A DNA stretch of 64,000 nucleotides from an uncultured SAR116 cluster alpha proteobacterium (GCA_902625215.1 CACOAO010000003.1:105310-169309), one strand, 5' to 3'. Positions 23,536-33,228 are shown, counted from the first letter of the stretch. The notes: a model not told the origin generated them from the sequence alone. Numbers and translations are program-made.

Positions 23536-26478
23536 TTATCCACGCAACCTATCTCCATTTGGATCAACAAAAATAGGATTACAGATTTCTGCCATGGTCT
23601 CATTTTTTAAAATTGGATTGCTCACATTTATTTTTTGCCCATAACGCCGAGTTCCATTTTTTAAAAAAGCAAGCGCTATGAAGCTTTTTAAAGTTGGTGA
23701 ATAACAGGAGGATGTAACATAACCTAAATCATTTTCCGGTGATCTATTTTCGTTTTCATTAAATAAATGAGATCCTGATATCAATTGATTATTAGGGTTT
23801 ATGGGCTTCAAACCAATTAGCCTTAATCCACCAGGAAGACATAAACCTTCACGTTTTGACAAAATCATTCCTATACTATCTTTTTGTGAAGAGACCATTT
23901 TTTCCATATTAAGATTTAATGCTGAAATGGTGCCATTTAGTTCTGCTCCAGCGGCATGTCCCTTTTCTATTCTCATGACACCAAGAGCTTCAGTTCCATA
24001 AGGAATAATATTTTCTTCTTTCCCAACCTTCATAAGATGAGATACAAATGAAGACGCATACTGAGTTGGTAAAGATAATTCATATGCTAATTCACCAGAA
24101 AATGAAATTCTGAATAAACGCGCATTTATACCTCCGCAAATTGTTAGCTCCTTGCAAGACATAAAAGGAAATTTCTCGTTCGAAATATCAAATTCTTTAT
24201 CAAGGATCTTAGAGATGACTTTTCTAGAATTTGGTCCAGCAATTGCAATTTGTGCCCATGCATCAGTTGTTGATATTAAATGCACATCCATTTTAGGCCA
24301 AAGGCATTGATGACAAAATTCTAGATGTCTGTAGACACTTTCAGCATTAATAGTAGTGGTAGTCATAATAAAATGATTTTCACTCATTCTTGCAGTTGTA
24401 CCGTCATCCATCACTATTCCGTCTTCTCTAAGCATCAATCCATATCTGACTTTACCAATAGGTAACTTTGCAAATCCGTTGGAGTAAATTTTATTTATAA
24501 AATCTTGAGCATCTCTTCCTTGTATATCTATTTTACCTAAAGTAGAAACATCGCAGAAACCCACAGAATTTCTAACTGAAATAACTTCCCTATCAACACT
24601 TTCTCTCCATTTTTTTTCACTTTTTTTTGAATACCATTCGGCTCTCAACCATAAACCAGATTCAGTAAAGCTTGCACCGTTAGCTTTAGCCCAATTGTGA
24701 GTTGGTGTTAATCTTATAGGCTTTAAATTTTTGCCAATTTGCGGACCTACTACAGCATCCAGCGATAAAGGGATATATGGTGGCCTAAACACAGTTGTCC
24801 CAACTTCTGGGATTGATTTTTTTGATAATTTAGCGAGGATAGCTAAACCTGTTACATTAGAAGTTTTACCTTGATCTGTACCCATACCTAAAGTTGTATA
24901 TCTTTTTAGATGTTCTACTGATCTAAAGTTTTCATCATATGCTATTTCGATATCTTTAATTGTAACATCATTTTGAAAGTCTACCCATTTTCTTTGAGAT
25001 CCATGCTCTACAAACCAAAATGGATCTATGTTATATTTGTCTCTATTAAATTTTGGAATGACATATTTCTTTGGCTTAACTTTTAATTCATTAAGGATAT
25101 TTTTAATTTTACTTTCGGCGTCAGCAAAACATCCATTTAAAGTAAATTTTCCACTAGCCGATCCTGCGGCCTTTAAATGTGTAGAGATATTATTCCGTCC
25201 AGGGGTAAATGCCAAAATTTGTTGGTTCCATTCAGGTTTTACACCTGTATGACAACTTATATGTATATTAGGATTCCATCCCCCTGATACGCCAAGATAA
25301 TCACATTCTAAATACGTAATTTTTCCTTCTTTATTGATAATGTTGACACCCTTAAGATTTAACTTTCCGAAAGCATTAATGACTTGAGAGCCTTTATAAA
25401 TTTTTAATTTATAACCAGTTTTTTTTGGATTATTTCTAGTATCTACTATTCCAATGCAATTAATGCCATTTTCAATTAAGTTTTTAGCTGTTAAATAGGC
25501 ATCATCATTATTAGTGAATAGTAATACCTTTTGTAAATTATTGATGCCCCACCTATTTACATAACTTCTAATGGAACCTGACAGCATAATTCCAGGTAAA
25601 TCATTGTTTTGAAATGGTAATATACGTTCAGTAGAACCTGAACACAAAAGTGCTTTTTTTGTAGTTATTTTCCAAAAAATTTGTTCAATTTTTTTATGTT
25701 TGTTTTTTTCAATCGCACCATAAATACCATGGTCAAACATCCCAATGACTGTTGTTTTCTTCATTAACCTAACGTTAGGTAATTTATCCAAATTTTTTAA
25801 TATAGATTTTACCCAATCTTGTGCAGGCATATCAGAAATATGAAAGACCTCATTATTTAAACTTCCTCCATAAATAAAATCTTCTTCAACTAATATGACT
25901 CTAACTCCAGATAAACCTGCAATATAAGTAGAAACAAGTCCAGCTGGACCAGATCCAATTATTAAGACATCGCAATGTAAAAAACCTTTTTCAGAATTTC
26001 TACTGAAATTACTTAAAGATAAAGATCCTAATCCTGCAGCTTTTCTAATTAATGGCTCGTAAATTTTTTCCCAAAAAGATGAAGGCCACATAAATGTTTT
26101 ATAATAAAAACCAGCTGAAATAAACTTTGATAATTTATCATTGATAGACATTAAATCGTATTTAACAGATGGCCAACAGTTCTGGCTTTTAGCTTTCAAA
26201 CCCTCATATAATTCAACAGTTGTAATTTTAGTATTTGGTTCATTGTAATGGTCACATATTACCTCAACAAGACCATTTGGTTCTTCAGAACCATGAGAAA
26301 CTATCCCTCTAGGTCTATGATACTTAAAAGATCTGCCAATTAATTTTACATCATTAGCTAATAGTGCTGAGCTTAGAGTATCACCTTTAAATCCCTTATA
26401 TTTTTTTCCATTAAATACAAAATTTATTTCTTTTGTGGTATCAATAAACGAGGATTTAATTCTATTTATTTTACTCAT
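23536..26478 (-). CDS. soxA: Sarcosine oxidase alpha subunit (SoxA-like)
   Basis: This 980-residue subunit of the heterotetrameric sarcosine oxidase family has three parts. The N-terminal 2Fe-2S-fold region (about residues 15-90, with SFKYHRPRGIVSHGSEEPNG) is followed by an NAD-binding flavoprotein module (VLIIGSGPAG, residues 171-180). A C-terminal GcvT-like folate domain (about 600-980) transfers the oxidised methyl carbon to tetrahydrofolate. In characterised members the complex oxidises sarcosine to glycine. The start lies 1 base after soxD. The subunit is full length with no frame damage. The real substrate may be another N-methyl or imino acid, given the altered delta subunit. Confidence 0.88.
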   Translation of the reverse strand: MSKINRIKSSFIDTTKEINFVFNGKKYKGFKGDTLSSALLANDVKLIGRSFKYHRPRGIVSHGSEEPNGLVEVICDHYNEPNTKITTVELYEGLKAKSQNCWPSVKYDLMSINDKLSKFISAGFYYKTFMWPSSFWEKIYEPLIRKAAGLGSLSLSNFSRNSEKGFLHCDVLIIGSGPAGLVSTYIAGLSGVRVILVEEDFIYGGSLNNEVFHISDMPAQDWVKSILKNLDKLPNVRLMKKTTVIGMFDHGIYGAIEKNKHKKIEQIFWKITTKKALLCSGSTERILPFQNNDLPGIMLSGSIRSYVNRWGINNLQKVLLFTNNDDAYLTAKNLIENGINCIGIVDTRNNPKKTGYKLKIYKGSQVINAFGKLNLKGVNIINKEGKITYLECDYLGVSGGWNPNIHISCHTGVKPEWNQQILAFTPGRNNISTHLKAAGSASGKFTLNGCFADAESKIKNILNELKVKPKKYVIPKFNRDKYNIDPFWFVEHGSQRKWVDFQNDVTIKDIEIAYDENFRSVEHLKRYTTLGMGTDQGKTSNVTGLAILAKLSKKSIPEVGTTVFRPPYIPLSLDAVVGPQIGKNLKPIRLTPTHNWAKANGASFTESGLWLRAEWYSKKSEKKWRESVDREVISVRNSVGFCDVSTLGKIDIQGRDAQDFINKIYSNGFAKLPIGKVRYGLMLREDGIVMDDGTTARMSENHFIMTTTTINAESVYRHLEFCHQCLWPKMDVHLISTTDAWAQIAIAGPNSRKVISKILDKEFDISNEKFPFMSCKELTICGGINARLFRISFSGELAYELSLPTQYASSFVSHLMKVGKEENIIPYGTEALGVMRIEKGHAAGAELNGTISALNLNMEKMVSSQKDSIGMILSKREGLCLPGGLRLIGLKPINPNNQLISGSHLFNENENRSPENDLGYVTSSCYSPTLKSFIALAFLKNGTRRYGQKINVSNPILKNETMAEICNPIFVDPNGDRLRG

Positions 26479-26479
26479 A

Positions 26480-26761
26480 TTATTTGTCTAGACCTTTGAC
26501 AACTTCAGTGGCAAGTTCAACTCTTATTATTTCGTGATTTTTTGTATTCCTTGTAACAATAAGCCAACTTCTGTCACCCTGTTGGTGAAACCATAATTCT
26601 TTATGAATACCTGCTATATTTTTTCTTAAATATAAGTATTTATAAAATTTATCTTCTGCATTTTTATTATCCCATTTAGGTCTTTTTAATAGAGATGCAT
26701 CACCATAATAGATGAACTCATTCATATCCCTTGGGCCTAATAATGGATGATTAATAATCAT
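26480..26761 (-). CDS. soxD: Sarcosine oxidase delta subunit-like, zinc site lost
   Basis: This 93-residue protein sits in the soxD position between soxB and soxA and has the family stretch GPRDMNEFIYYGDA and the later WFHQQGDRSWL. The characterised corynebacterial subunit binds zinc with CPxC, His59 and Cys63. Here the first pair reads HPLL (H5, L8), His59 is kept, and position 63 is Asp, so three of four ligands are replaced. I prefer ATG 26761; an in-frame TTG at 26770 would add three residues. The subunit probably still scaffolds the complex, but without the classical zinc site. Confidence 0.8.
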   Translation of the reverse strand: MIINHPLLGPRDMNEFIYYGDASLLKRPKWDNKNAEDKFYKYLYLRKNIAGIHKELWFHQQGDRSWLIVTRNTKNHEIIRVELATEVVKGLDK

Positions 26762-26772
26762 ATTTTTCAACT

Positions 26773-28023
26773 TTAATGTAAATTTGGTTGGGCACCTTGA
26801 CCTTTTTCATCAATCATATACCCATTTTTAAATCTATCTAATTTAAAATTTTCAGATAATTTATGAGAATAATCTTTAGCAATTAAATGAGCAAAACACC
26901 ATCCAGATGCTGGTGTTGCTTTAAAACCTCCGTAACACCAACCTGCATTCATATATAATCCTTTAATATGAGTTCTATCTATGATTGGAGAACCATCCAT
27001 AGACATGTCCATAATACCACCCCACATTCTAAGTAGCCTTGCCTTACTAATTGCAGGCATTAAAGCTAGCCCACTCTCACAGACATCTTCTAAAGTATCT
27101 AAATTTCCTCTTTGAGCATATGAATTATACCCATCAATATCTCCACCAAAAACTAATCCACCTTTATCAGACTGCGAAATATAAAAATGACCCGCACCAA
27201 AAGTAATAACTCCTGGAATGATTGGCTTAATACTTTCACTAACAAATGCTTGTAATACGTGGCTTTCAATAGGTAGAGTCATATCTGCTTTAGATAACAA
27301 TAAGCTTGTTGAGCCAGCAACAGCACACCCAACTTTGTTAGCTTCTATGAGGCCTTTATTAGTTTCAACTCCTATACAAGCTCCAGATTTAAATTTGAAA
27401 TTATTCACTTCACAATTTTGAATAATATCAACACCCAATTTGTCTGCGGCGTGAGCATACCCCCAAGCGACTGCATCGTGTCGAACTGTACCACCTCTTT
27501 TTTGAAACAGACCTCCTTTAATAGGAAATCTTGCATTTTCATAGTCTAAGAAAGGATATATGGATTTTATTTTTTGAACATCATACAGCTCTGCATCAGC
27601 TCCATTTATTATCATTGAATTACCACGTCTAATGAATGAATCTTTTTGTGCATCTGAATGAAAAATATTCAAGACACCCCTTTGACTGACCATTGCATTG
27701 TAATTGATTTGTTTTTCAAGACTTTCCCATAACTTTAATGAAAATTCATAAAAAGCTTCATTTTCATTAAGCATGTAGTTAGATCTGATTATTGTTGTAT
27801 TACGGCCAACATTACCTCCACCTATCCAATTTTTTTCAAGCACAGCAATATTTTTTACATTAAACTCTTTTGCAAGATAAAACGCAGTAGCGAGACCATG
27901 TCCTCCACCACCAATAATAATAACATTATATTTTTTCTTTACCTGAGGGTTTTGCCAAGTTTTTTTCCAACCATTATTATTAGTTAATCCTTCTTTTAAA
28001 ATTTTTAGAAAGTTGTAATACAT
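26773..28023 (-). CDS. soxB: Sarcosine oxidase beta subunit (SoxB-like)
   Basis: This 416-residue DAO-family flavoprotein is the catalytic amine-oxidising subunit. The dinucleotide fold VIIIGGGGHGLATA lies at residues 34-47. The motif RHDAVAWGYA (residues 181-190) contains the His (H182) that corresponds to the covalent FMN attachment site of the family. The C-terminal WCYGGFKATPASGWCFAHL matches the substrate and FAD contact region. It is the first gene of the soxBDAG operon and diverges from livK across 154 bases. It should oxidise a secondary amine with transfer of electrons through FMN to oxygen. Confidence 0.88.
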   Translation of the reverse strand: MYYNFLKILKEGLTNNNGWKKTWQNPQVKKKYNVIIIGGGGHGLATAFYLAKEFNVKNIAVLEKNWIGGGNVGRNTTIIRSNYMLNENEAFYEFSLKLWESLEKQINYNAMVSQRGVLNIFHSDAQKDSFIRRGNSMIINGADAELYDVQKIKSIYPFLDYENARFPIKGGLFQKRGGTVRHDAVAWGYAHAADKLGVDIIQNCEVNNFKFKSGACIGVETNKGLIEANKVGCAVAGSTSLLLSKADMTLPIESHVLQAFVSESIKPIIPGVITFGAGHFYISQSDKGGLVFGGDIDGYNSYAQRGNLDTLEDVCESGLALMPAISKARLLRMWGGIMDMSMDGSPIIDRTHIKGLYMNAGWCYGGFKATPASGWCFAHLIAKDYSHKLSENFKLDRFKNGYMIDEKGQGAQPNLH

Positions 28024-28177
28024 AATCCAAATTCGTTAGAGTTAAATTTAAAAACAAATTACTAAAGGAATATCGATATCACAACCTAAATTTTTTTAAT
28101 TAATTTAAAATTTGATTCGCTTAATTACGTATTTTCTTTATAAATTACCATTATAAAAATTATGAAGGAGAACATAT

Positions 28178-29356
28178 ATGAAAAAAACTTTAGTTTCATT
28201 AATGCTATCTATGTTTTTAGTCTTTCCAACATATGCAGATAATGTAAAGATTGGAATTATTCTTGGTTTTACGGGGCCAATTGAATCATTGGCACCTGTA
28301 ATGGCTAAAAGCGCAGAAATGGCTATCAATGAAGTAAACAAATCAGGTAACTTTACCCATGGTAAAATAAATACTGTAAGAGCAGACTCTACATGTGTTG
28401 ATGCTGCTGCGGCACAAGCAGCTGCTGAAAGACTAATTACTGCAGAAAAGGTTAATGCTATTATGGGAGCAGATTGTTCTGGTGTAACTACAGCTGTTTT
28501 AAAAAATGTTGCAATGCCTAATGGTATAGTTATGATCTCCCCATCAGCAACATCTCCTGCATTATCAACTGAACCTGATAATGGTCTGTTTTTTAGAACA
28601 GCACCATCAGATGCCAGACAAGGTGAAGTGATAGCAGATCTTTTAATGGAAAAGGGATTTAAAACAGCGGCTCTATCGCATACAAACAATGACTACGGAA
28701 AAGGTCTAGCTGCAAGTATACAAAAAAACTTTACATCTAAAGGTGGTAAAATAACTATAACAGCATCTCACGAAGATGGCAAAGCAGACTATAGTGCCGA
28801 AGTTGCAGCTTTAGCTCAAGCAGGTGGAGATATTTTAATAGTAGCAGGCTATCTTGATCAGGGAGGTAAAGGAATAATTCAGGCTTCCCTTGATGCAGAC
28901 GCGTTTAACAAATTTTTCTTACCTGACGGTATGATTGGTGACGCTCTTCCAAAAGCTATTGGTCCTGACCTCAATGGATCAATTGGTTCTGTCCCAGGCA
29001 CTGATAGCCCAGGTGCTGCACAATATTCAGAACTAGCAAAAAAAGCTGGATTTAAATCAGGTCCTTATGGTCCCGAATCATATGATGCTGCTGCTTTAAT
29101 TATGCTTGCTATGGAAAAATCAAAATCTACTAAAAGTAATGTTTTTAAAAAAAGCATTATGGATGTAGCTAATGCTCCTGGTGAAAAGATTTTTCCAGGT
29201 GAACTTGGTAAAGCTCTTAAGTTGATCAAATCAGGAAAAGACATAGACTATGTTGGGGCAACTGCTTTAGAACTTGTTGGGTCTGGTGAATCTTCTGGAA
29301 GTTTTGCTGAAATTTTAATAGATAACCAAAAAACAAAGAGAGTTGGTTACAGGTAA
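28178..29356 (+). CDS. livK: Branched-chain-type ABC transporter substrate-binding protein
   Basis: This 392-residue periplasmic protein has a signal peptide (residues 1 to about 20, ending TYA) and a type I periplasmic binding fold of the LivK/Leu-Ile-Val family (VKIGIILGFTGPIES, then SPSATSPALS near residue 127). The Cys pair near residues 67 and 103 is typical of this class. The ATG follows GAAGGAGA. It heads a complete livKGFHM operon and is divergent from soxB, so its ligand may be a branched-chain amino acid, an N-methyl amino acid, an amide or an aromatic acid. A strong terminator-like hairpin follows directly. Confidence 0.88.
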   Translation: MKKTLVSLMLSMFLVFPTYADNVKIGIILGFTGPIESLAPVMAKSAEMAINEVNKSGNFTHGKINTVRADSTCVDAAAAQAAAERLITAEKVNAIMGADCSGVTTAVLKNVAMPNGIVMISPSATSPALSTEPDNGLFFRTAPSDARQGEVIADLLMEKGFKTAALSHTNNDYGKGLAASIQKNFTSKGGKITITASHEDGKADYSAEVAALAQAGGDILIVAGYLDQGGKGIIQASLDADAFNKFFLPDGMIGDALPKAIGPDLNGSIGSVPGTDSPGAAQYSELAKKAGFKSGPYGPESYDAAALIMLAMEKSKSTKSNVFKKSIMDVANAPGEKIFPGELGKALKLIKSGKDIDYVGATALELVGSGESSGSFAEILIDNQKTKRVGYR

Positions 29357-29362
29357 AATTAT

Positions 29363-29394
29363 AAAGGCTTAAGATTTGTTCTTAAGCCTTTTTT
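29363..29394 (+). terminator. Intrinsic terminator/attenuator between livK and livG
   Basis: A perfect 12-bp stem has arms at 29363-29374 and 29380-29391 with a 5-base loop, and ends in a run of T through 29394. It is a textbook intrinsic terminator placed between the binding-protein gene and the ATPase gene, only 12 bases before the livG start. Partial read-through would give more livK than downstream messenger. Confidence 0.8.
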
Positions 29395-29406
29395 GTATGT
29401 TTTTAA

Positions 29407-30162
29407 ATGCTTGGAATAAGAAATCTCTATAAAAGTTTTGGTGGCATTAGAGCCATTAATAACGTTACTCTAGAAATTGAAAAATCTTCTATAACAGCAC
29501 TTATTGGCCCAAATGGAGCAGGCAAAACTACATTATTTAACCTTATAAATGGCTCTATAAAACCTGATTCTGGGACTATAAAACTATATGATAAAAACAT
29601 CTCAGGACACGAACCTCATGAATTATTTAATTTAGGCATATTAAGAACTTTTCAAATTGCTCATGAATTTTCTTCTTTAACAGTTAGAGATAATCTTATG
29701 ATGGTCCCACCTGATCAAATTGGAGAATCAATATTACATACATGGTTTTCCCCCAAAAAAATTAGAATTGAAGAATCTGAAATTTCAAAAAAAGCTGATG
29801 AAGTAATGGATTTTTTACAATTAAAACATTTAGCAAATGAATATGCTGGAAATCTCTCGGGAGGACAGAAAAAATTATTGGAATTAGGTAGAACCATGAT
29901 GGTCAAACCAGAAATTGTTCTCCTTGACGAAGTTGGAGCTGGAGTGAATAGAACTTTATTAAATGCAATTGGTGACGCCATTTTACGACTTAACAAAGAA
30001 TATAATTATACATTTTGTATGATAGAACATGATATTGAATTTATAAGCAGATTATGTGATCCAGTAATTGTGATGGCCGAAGGATCAATTTTAATGACAG
30101 ATAATATTTCAAAAGTTAGAGAAAACGAAAAAGTTATTGAAGTATATTTAGGTAAAAATTAA
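29407..30162 (+). CDS. livG: Branched-chain-type ABC transporter ATPase LivG
   Basis: This 251-residue ATPase has Walker A GPNGAGKTT (near residues 34-42), a signature LSGGQKKLLELGR near residue 150, and a Walker B region LLDEVGAGVN near residue 175. The LivG-type insertion between Walker A and the signature is present. It powers import together with LivF, LivH and LivM. It starts right after the livK attenuator hairpin, so its level depends on read-through or a second promoter. Confidence 0.9.
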   Translation: MLGIRNLYKSFGGIRAINNVTLEIEKSSITALIGPNGAGKTTLFNLINGSIKPDSGTIKLYDKNISGHEPHELFNLGILRTFQIAHEFSSLTVRDNLMMVPPDQIGESILHTWFSPKKIRIEESEISKKADEVMDFLQLKHLANEYAGNLSGGQKKLLELGRTMMVKPEIVLLDEVGAGVNRTLLNAIGDAILRLNKEYNYTFCMIEHDIEFISRLCDPVIVMAEGSILMTDNISKVRENEKVIEVYLGKN

Positions 30163-30180
30163 GTGAAAAATTAATGAGCT

Positions 30181-30885
30181 ATGTATTTGTTATCAGGTGA
30201 AAAAATTACTTGTGGTTATGGATCAGTTGACATCGTCTCTGAGTGCAGTATTGGTGTAAACAAAGGTAACATTTCATCTGTAGTTGGACCAAATGGCGCG
30301 GGTAAATCTACTGCTATGAAAGCATTATTTGGTTTACTTCCATTAAAAAAAGGAAAAGTAATCTTAAATGGAGAGGATGTTACAAATTTACCTCCGCAAA
30401 AAAGAGTACTAAAAGGAATGGGTTTTGTTCCACAAACCAACAATATTTTCCCATCTTTAACTGTGAAAGAAAACCTAGAAATGGGTGCCTTCATAGAGCA
30501 GAATGATTTAAACAAAATGTTAGAATATGTTTACGAATTATTTCCTGTTTTGAAGGATAAAAAAAGTCAAGATGCAGGAGAGTTATCCGGGGGACAAAGA
30601 CAACAAGTAGCTGTAGGCCGAGCATTAATGACAAAACCAAAAGTTTTAATGCTAGATGAACCCTCTGCTGGTGTTTCCCCAATAATAATGGAGGGTCTTT
30701 TTACAAAAATTAGAGAAATAGCTGATCAAGGAACTGCAATATTAATGGTTGAACAAAACGCAAAACAAGCTTTAAAAATATCTGACCTAGGTTTTGTATT
30801 AAGTCAGGGCAAAAACCTTTTTACAGATAGTGGTAATTCTCTTTTAGCAAATAAAGAGGTTCGCCAAGCTTTTTTAGGGGGGTAA
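30181..30885 (+). CDS. livF: Branched-chain-type ABC transporter ATPase LivF
   Basis: This 234-residue ATPase has Walker A GPNGAGKST near residues 37-45, a signature ELSGGQRQQVAVGRALM near residue 135, Walker B MLDEPSAGVSP, and a switch His replaced by Gln (VEQNAKQAL), as is usual in LivF. The second nucleotide-binding subunit of the importer, it lies 18 bases after livG and 5 bases before livH. It is complete. Confidence 0.9.
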   Translation: MYLLSGEKITCGYGSVDIVSECSIGVNKGNISSVVGPNGAGKSTAMKALFGLLPLKKGKVILNGEDVTNLPPQKRVLKGMGFVPQTNNIFPSLTVKENLEMGAFIEQNDLNKMLEYVYELFPVLKDKKSQDAGELSGGQRQQVAVGRALMTKPKVLMLDEPSAGVSPIIMEGLFTKIREIADQGTAILMVEQNAKQALKISDLGFVLSQGKNLFTDSGNSLLANKEVRQAFLGG

Positions 30886-30890
30886 TCACT

Positions 30891-31901
30891 ATGGATTACC
30901 TGAATGGCATTACTCTAATTTTAAATTATATTTTTATACCAGGCCTAACTTACGGCAGCCAATTAGCTCTTGGTGCACTTGGTATTACCATTGTTTATAG
31001 TGTTTTAAGATTTTCTAATTTTGCTCATGGTGAGTTTATGTCATTTGGAGCAATGAGTTCAATACTCCTAAGTTGGCTATTTATGTCTTTCGAAATAAAC
31101 ATACACCCTCTTCCTACTGCAATAATGGTTTTACCAATAGCCGTTTTATTAACTATTACTTATTGTTTAATTGTAGATAGATTAGTTTTTAAATTCTACC
31201 GTCAACAAAACTCTAAAAGCGTAATAAATTTAATAGTATCCATAGGTGTAATGTTTTTTACTGGTGGTCTGATAAGATTTATTGTTGGCCCAGGTGATAG
31301 AAATTTTTTTGATGGAGAAAGATTTTTTTTAAAAGCCAGAACTTTCAAGAACATTACTGGACTGAACGAAGGGCTAACTCTGAAAACTACACAGGGAGTT
31401 ACCATTCTATTGAGTGTTTTTTTAGTTATCGTACTTTTTTGGTTTCTCAATAAAACTAAAACAGGCAAATCTATGAGAGCTTATTCTGATAATAAAGAAT
31501 TAGCATTATTATCGGGTATAAATCCTGAAAAAGTTGTTTTAATAACTTGGATAATAACAGGCATTTTAGCATGTGTTGCAGGAACTTTATACGGATTAGA
31601 TAAAAGTTATAAACCATTTACTTACCTCCACTTAGTATTACCTATATTTTCTGCTGCTATAGTAGGTGGAGTTGGCAATCCTATTGGAGCAATTATAGGA
31701 GGATTCGTGATAGCCTTTTCAGAATTAATAATAACATTTGCTTATAAAAAAATATTTTTTTACTTTCTTCCAGCTTACCTTGTTCCTGAAGGTTTATTGC
31801 AAATACTTTCCACAGATTATAAGATAGCTATTTCTTTTGTTATATTAGTAATAGTGCTTCTAATAAAACCAACTGGGATTTATAAAGGTAAAATTCTTTA
31901 A
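30891..31901 (+). CDS. livH: Branched-chain-type ABC transporter permease LivH
   Basis: This 336-residue permease has about eight hydrophobic helices. Family patterns include YGSQLALGALGITIVYSVLR near residues 21-40, FSNFAHGEFMSFGAM just after it, and AAIVGGVGNPIGAIIGGF near residue 265. It forms the translocation channel with LivM. It is tightly packed between livF (5-base gap) and livM (11-base gap). Confidence 0.9.
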   Translation: MDYLNGITLILNYIFIPGLTYGSQLALGALGITIVYSVLRFSNFAHGEFMSFGAMSSILLSWLFMSFEINIHPLPTAIMVLPIAVLLTITYCLIVDRLVFKFYRQQNSKSVINLIVSIGVMFFTGGLIRFIVGPGDRNFFDGERFFLKARTFKNITGLNEGLTLKTTQGVTILLSVFLVIVLFWFLNKTKTGKSMRAYSDNKELALLSGINPEKVVLITWIITGILACVAGTLYGLDKSYKPFTYLHLVLPIFSAAIVGGVGNPIGAIIGGFVIAFSELIITFAYKKIFFYFLPAYLVPEGLLQILSTDYKIAISFVILVIVLLIKPTGIYKGKIL

Positions 31902-31912
31902 AGATTTGAAAA

Positions 31913-33226
31913 ATGACAAATTTAGCACGAATAAAAATTTCATATTTTTTAATGATTACAGCGTTAATTGTAGTTGGTTTTTTGCAGAGTTGGAATGTTG
32001 CGCTCACAATATTTAATTTATGCGTAATATCTTCAATAATGACTCTTGGTATAAATATCCAGTGGGGTAATGCAGGTATTGTTAATTTTGGTGTAATGGG
32101 TTTTGCCGCACTTGGCGGACTGGCAAACATAATAATTTCTATGCCTCCAACTTCAAATGCTTGGAATGTTGGTGGTGAAATGATCATAATTGGTCTGATG
32201 ATATTTACTTTATCTGTCTTTTTTTCAATTATATTATTTAAAAAAAGTAACTTAAATAACAGAGTTAAATACATAATTTCATTTATCTCTATAATATCCG
32301 GTTATTTCATTATGCGTTTTTTAGTTGACGTTCCTATTGAAAAAATTGAAGCAATTGAGCCAGCAAAAACCGGCTATTTAGGAGGTTTTAACTTGCCAGT
32401 TTTATTGTCTTGGCCTGTTGGAGGTTTATTGGCAGCGTTTTCAGCTTTTATAATTGGAAAAATTTCTCTTGGCTTAAGATCGGATTATCTAGCAATTGCA
32501 ACCCTTGGCATTTCAGAGATTATTATTTATTTCTTGAAAAATGAAGATTGGCTATCAAGAGGCGTTAAAAATGTTAACGGCCTTCCAAGACCTGTCCCTT
32601 ACGAAATTGAGCTTCAATCAAAAGAATGGGTTTTAAAAGTTTCAGATTATTTAGATATTCCTATTACTGAACTTTCATCAATTATAGTAAAATTATCTTA
32701 CTCAATTTTATTTATTTTAGTTTTATTGATTATTTTATTTTTACTTGAAATAGCGGTTAAATCCCCATGGGGTCGAATGATGAGAGCGATAAGAGACAAT
32801 GAAGTTTCTGCAAATGCAATGGGTAAAAACATTAAGCAAAGACACCTACAAGTATTTATTATTGGATCTACAATAGTTGGGCTTGCTGGAGCAATGTTGA
32901 CTACGCTTGATGGTCAATTTACTCCTGTTTCTTATCAACCTCTAAGATATACGTTTTTAATATGGATTATGGTTATAGTTGGCGGATCAGGCAACAATTT
33001 TGGATCCATAATTGGCGGTTTTTTAATTTGGTTTTTTTGGGTACAATCTGAACCACTTGGTTTGTGGTTTATATCTCAGATAACTACGTATATATCTGAT
33101 ACAAATATAATTAAAAGTCACTTGTTAGAAAATGCTGCTCACATTAGGCTAATGTTCATGGGATTGATATTATTGATTACATTAAGATTTGCCCCAAAAG
33201 GCCTAATACCAGAGGTAAAACGATAA
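31913..33226 (+). CDS. livM: Branched-chain-type ABC transporter permease LivM
   Basis: This 437-residue membrane protein is the second permease. It has the LivM patterns NIQWGNAGIVNFGVMGFAALGG near the N-terminus, SDYLAIATLGISEI near residue 195, and the long loop with WGRMMRAIRDNEVSANAMG near residue 285. It is longer than typical LivM (about 320-420) because of an extra hydrophobic and loop region at residues 85-145. It ends 2 bases before an M23 peptidase gene that is probably read from the same transcript. Confidence 0.88.
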   Translation: MTNLARIKISYFLMITALIVVGFLQSWNVALTIFNLCVISSIMTLGINIQWGNAGIVNFGVMGFAALGGLANIIISMPPTSNAWNVGGEMIIIGLMIFTLSVFFSIILFKKSNLNNRVKYIISFISIISGYFIMRFLVDVPIEKIEAIEPAKTGYLGGFNLPVLLSWPVGGLLAAFSAFIIGKISLGLRSDYLAIATLGISEIIIYFLKNEDWLSRGVKNVNGLPRPVPYEIELQSKEWVLKVSDYLDIPITELSSIIVKLSYSILFILVLLIILFLLEIAVKSPWGRMMRAIRDNEVSANAMGKNIKQRHLQVFIIGSTIVGLAGAMLTTLDGQFTPVSYQPLRYTFLIWIMVIVGGSGNNFGSIIGGFLIWFFWVQSEPLGLWFISQITTYISDTNIIKSHLLENAAHIRLMFMGLILLITLRFAPKGLIPEVKR

Positions 33227-33228
33227 CT

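Noticed and set aside
22992..23603. Long soxG reading frame starting at 23603
   Set aside because: It would overlap soxA by 68 bases and adds 27 residues unlike the family; ATG 23522 has a good ribosome site after the soxA stop.
28024..28177. Possible small RNA or riboswitch between soxB and livK
   Set aside because: Only AT-rich sequence and a ribosome site before livK are visible; no convincing stem or motif.
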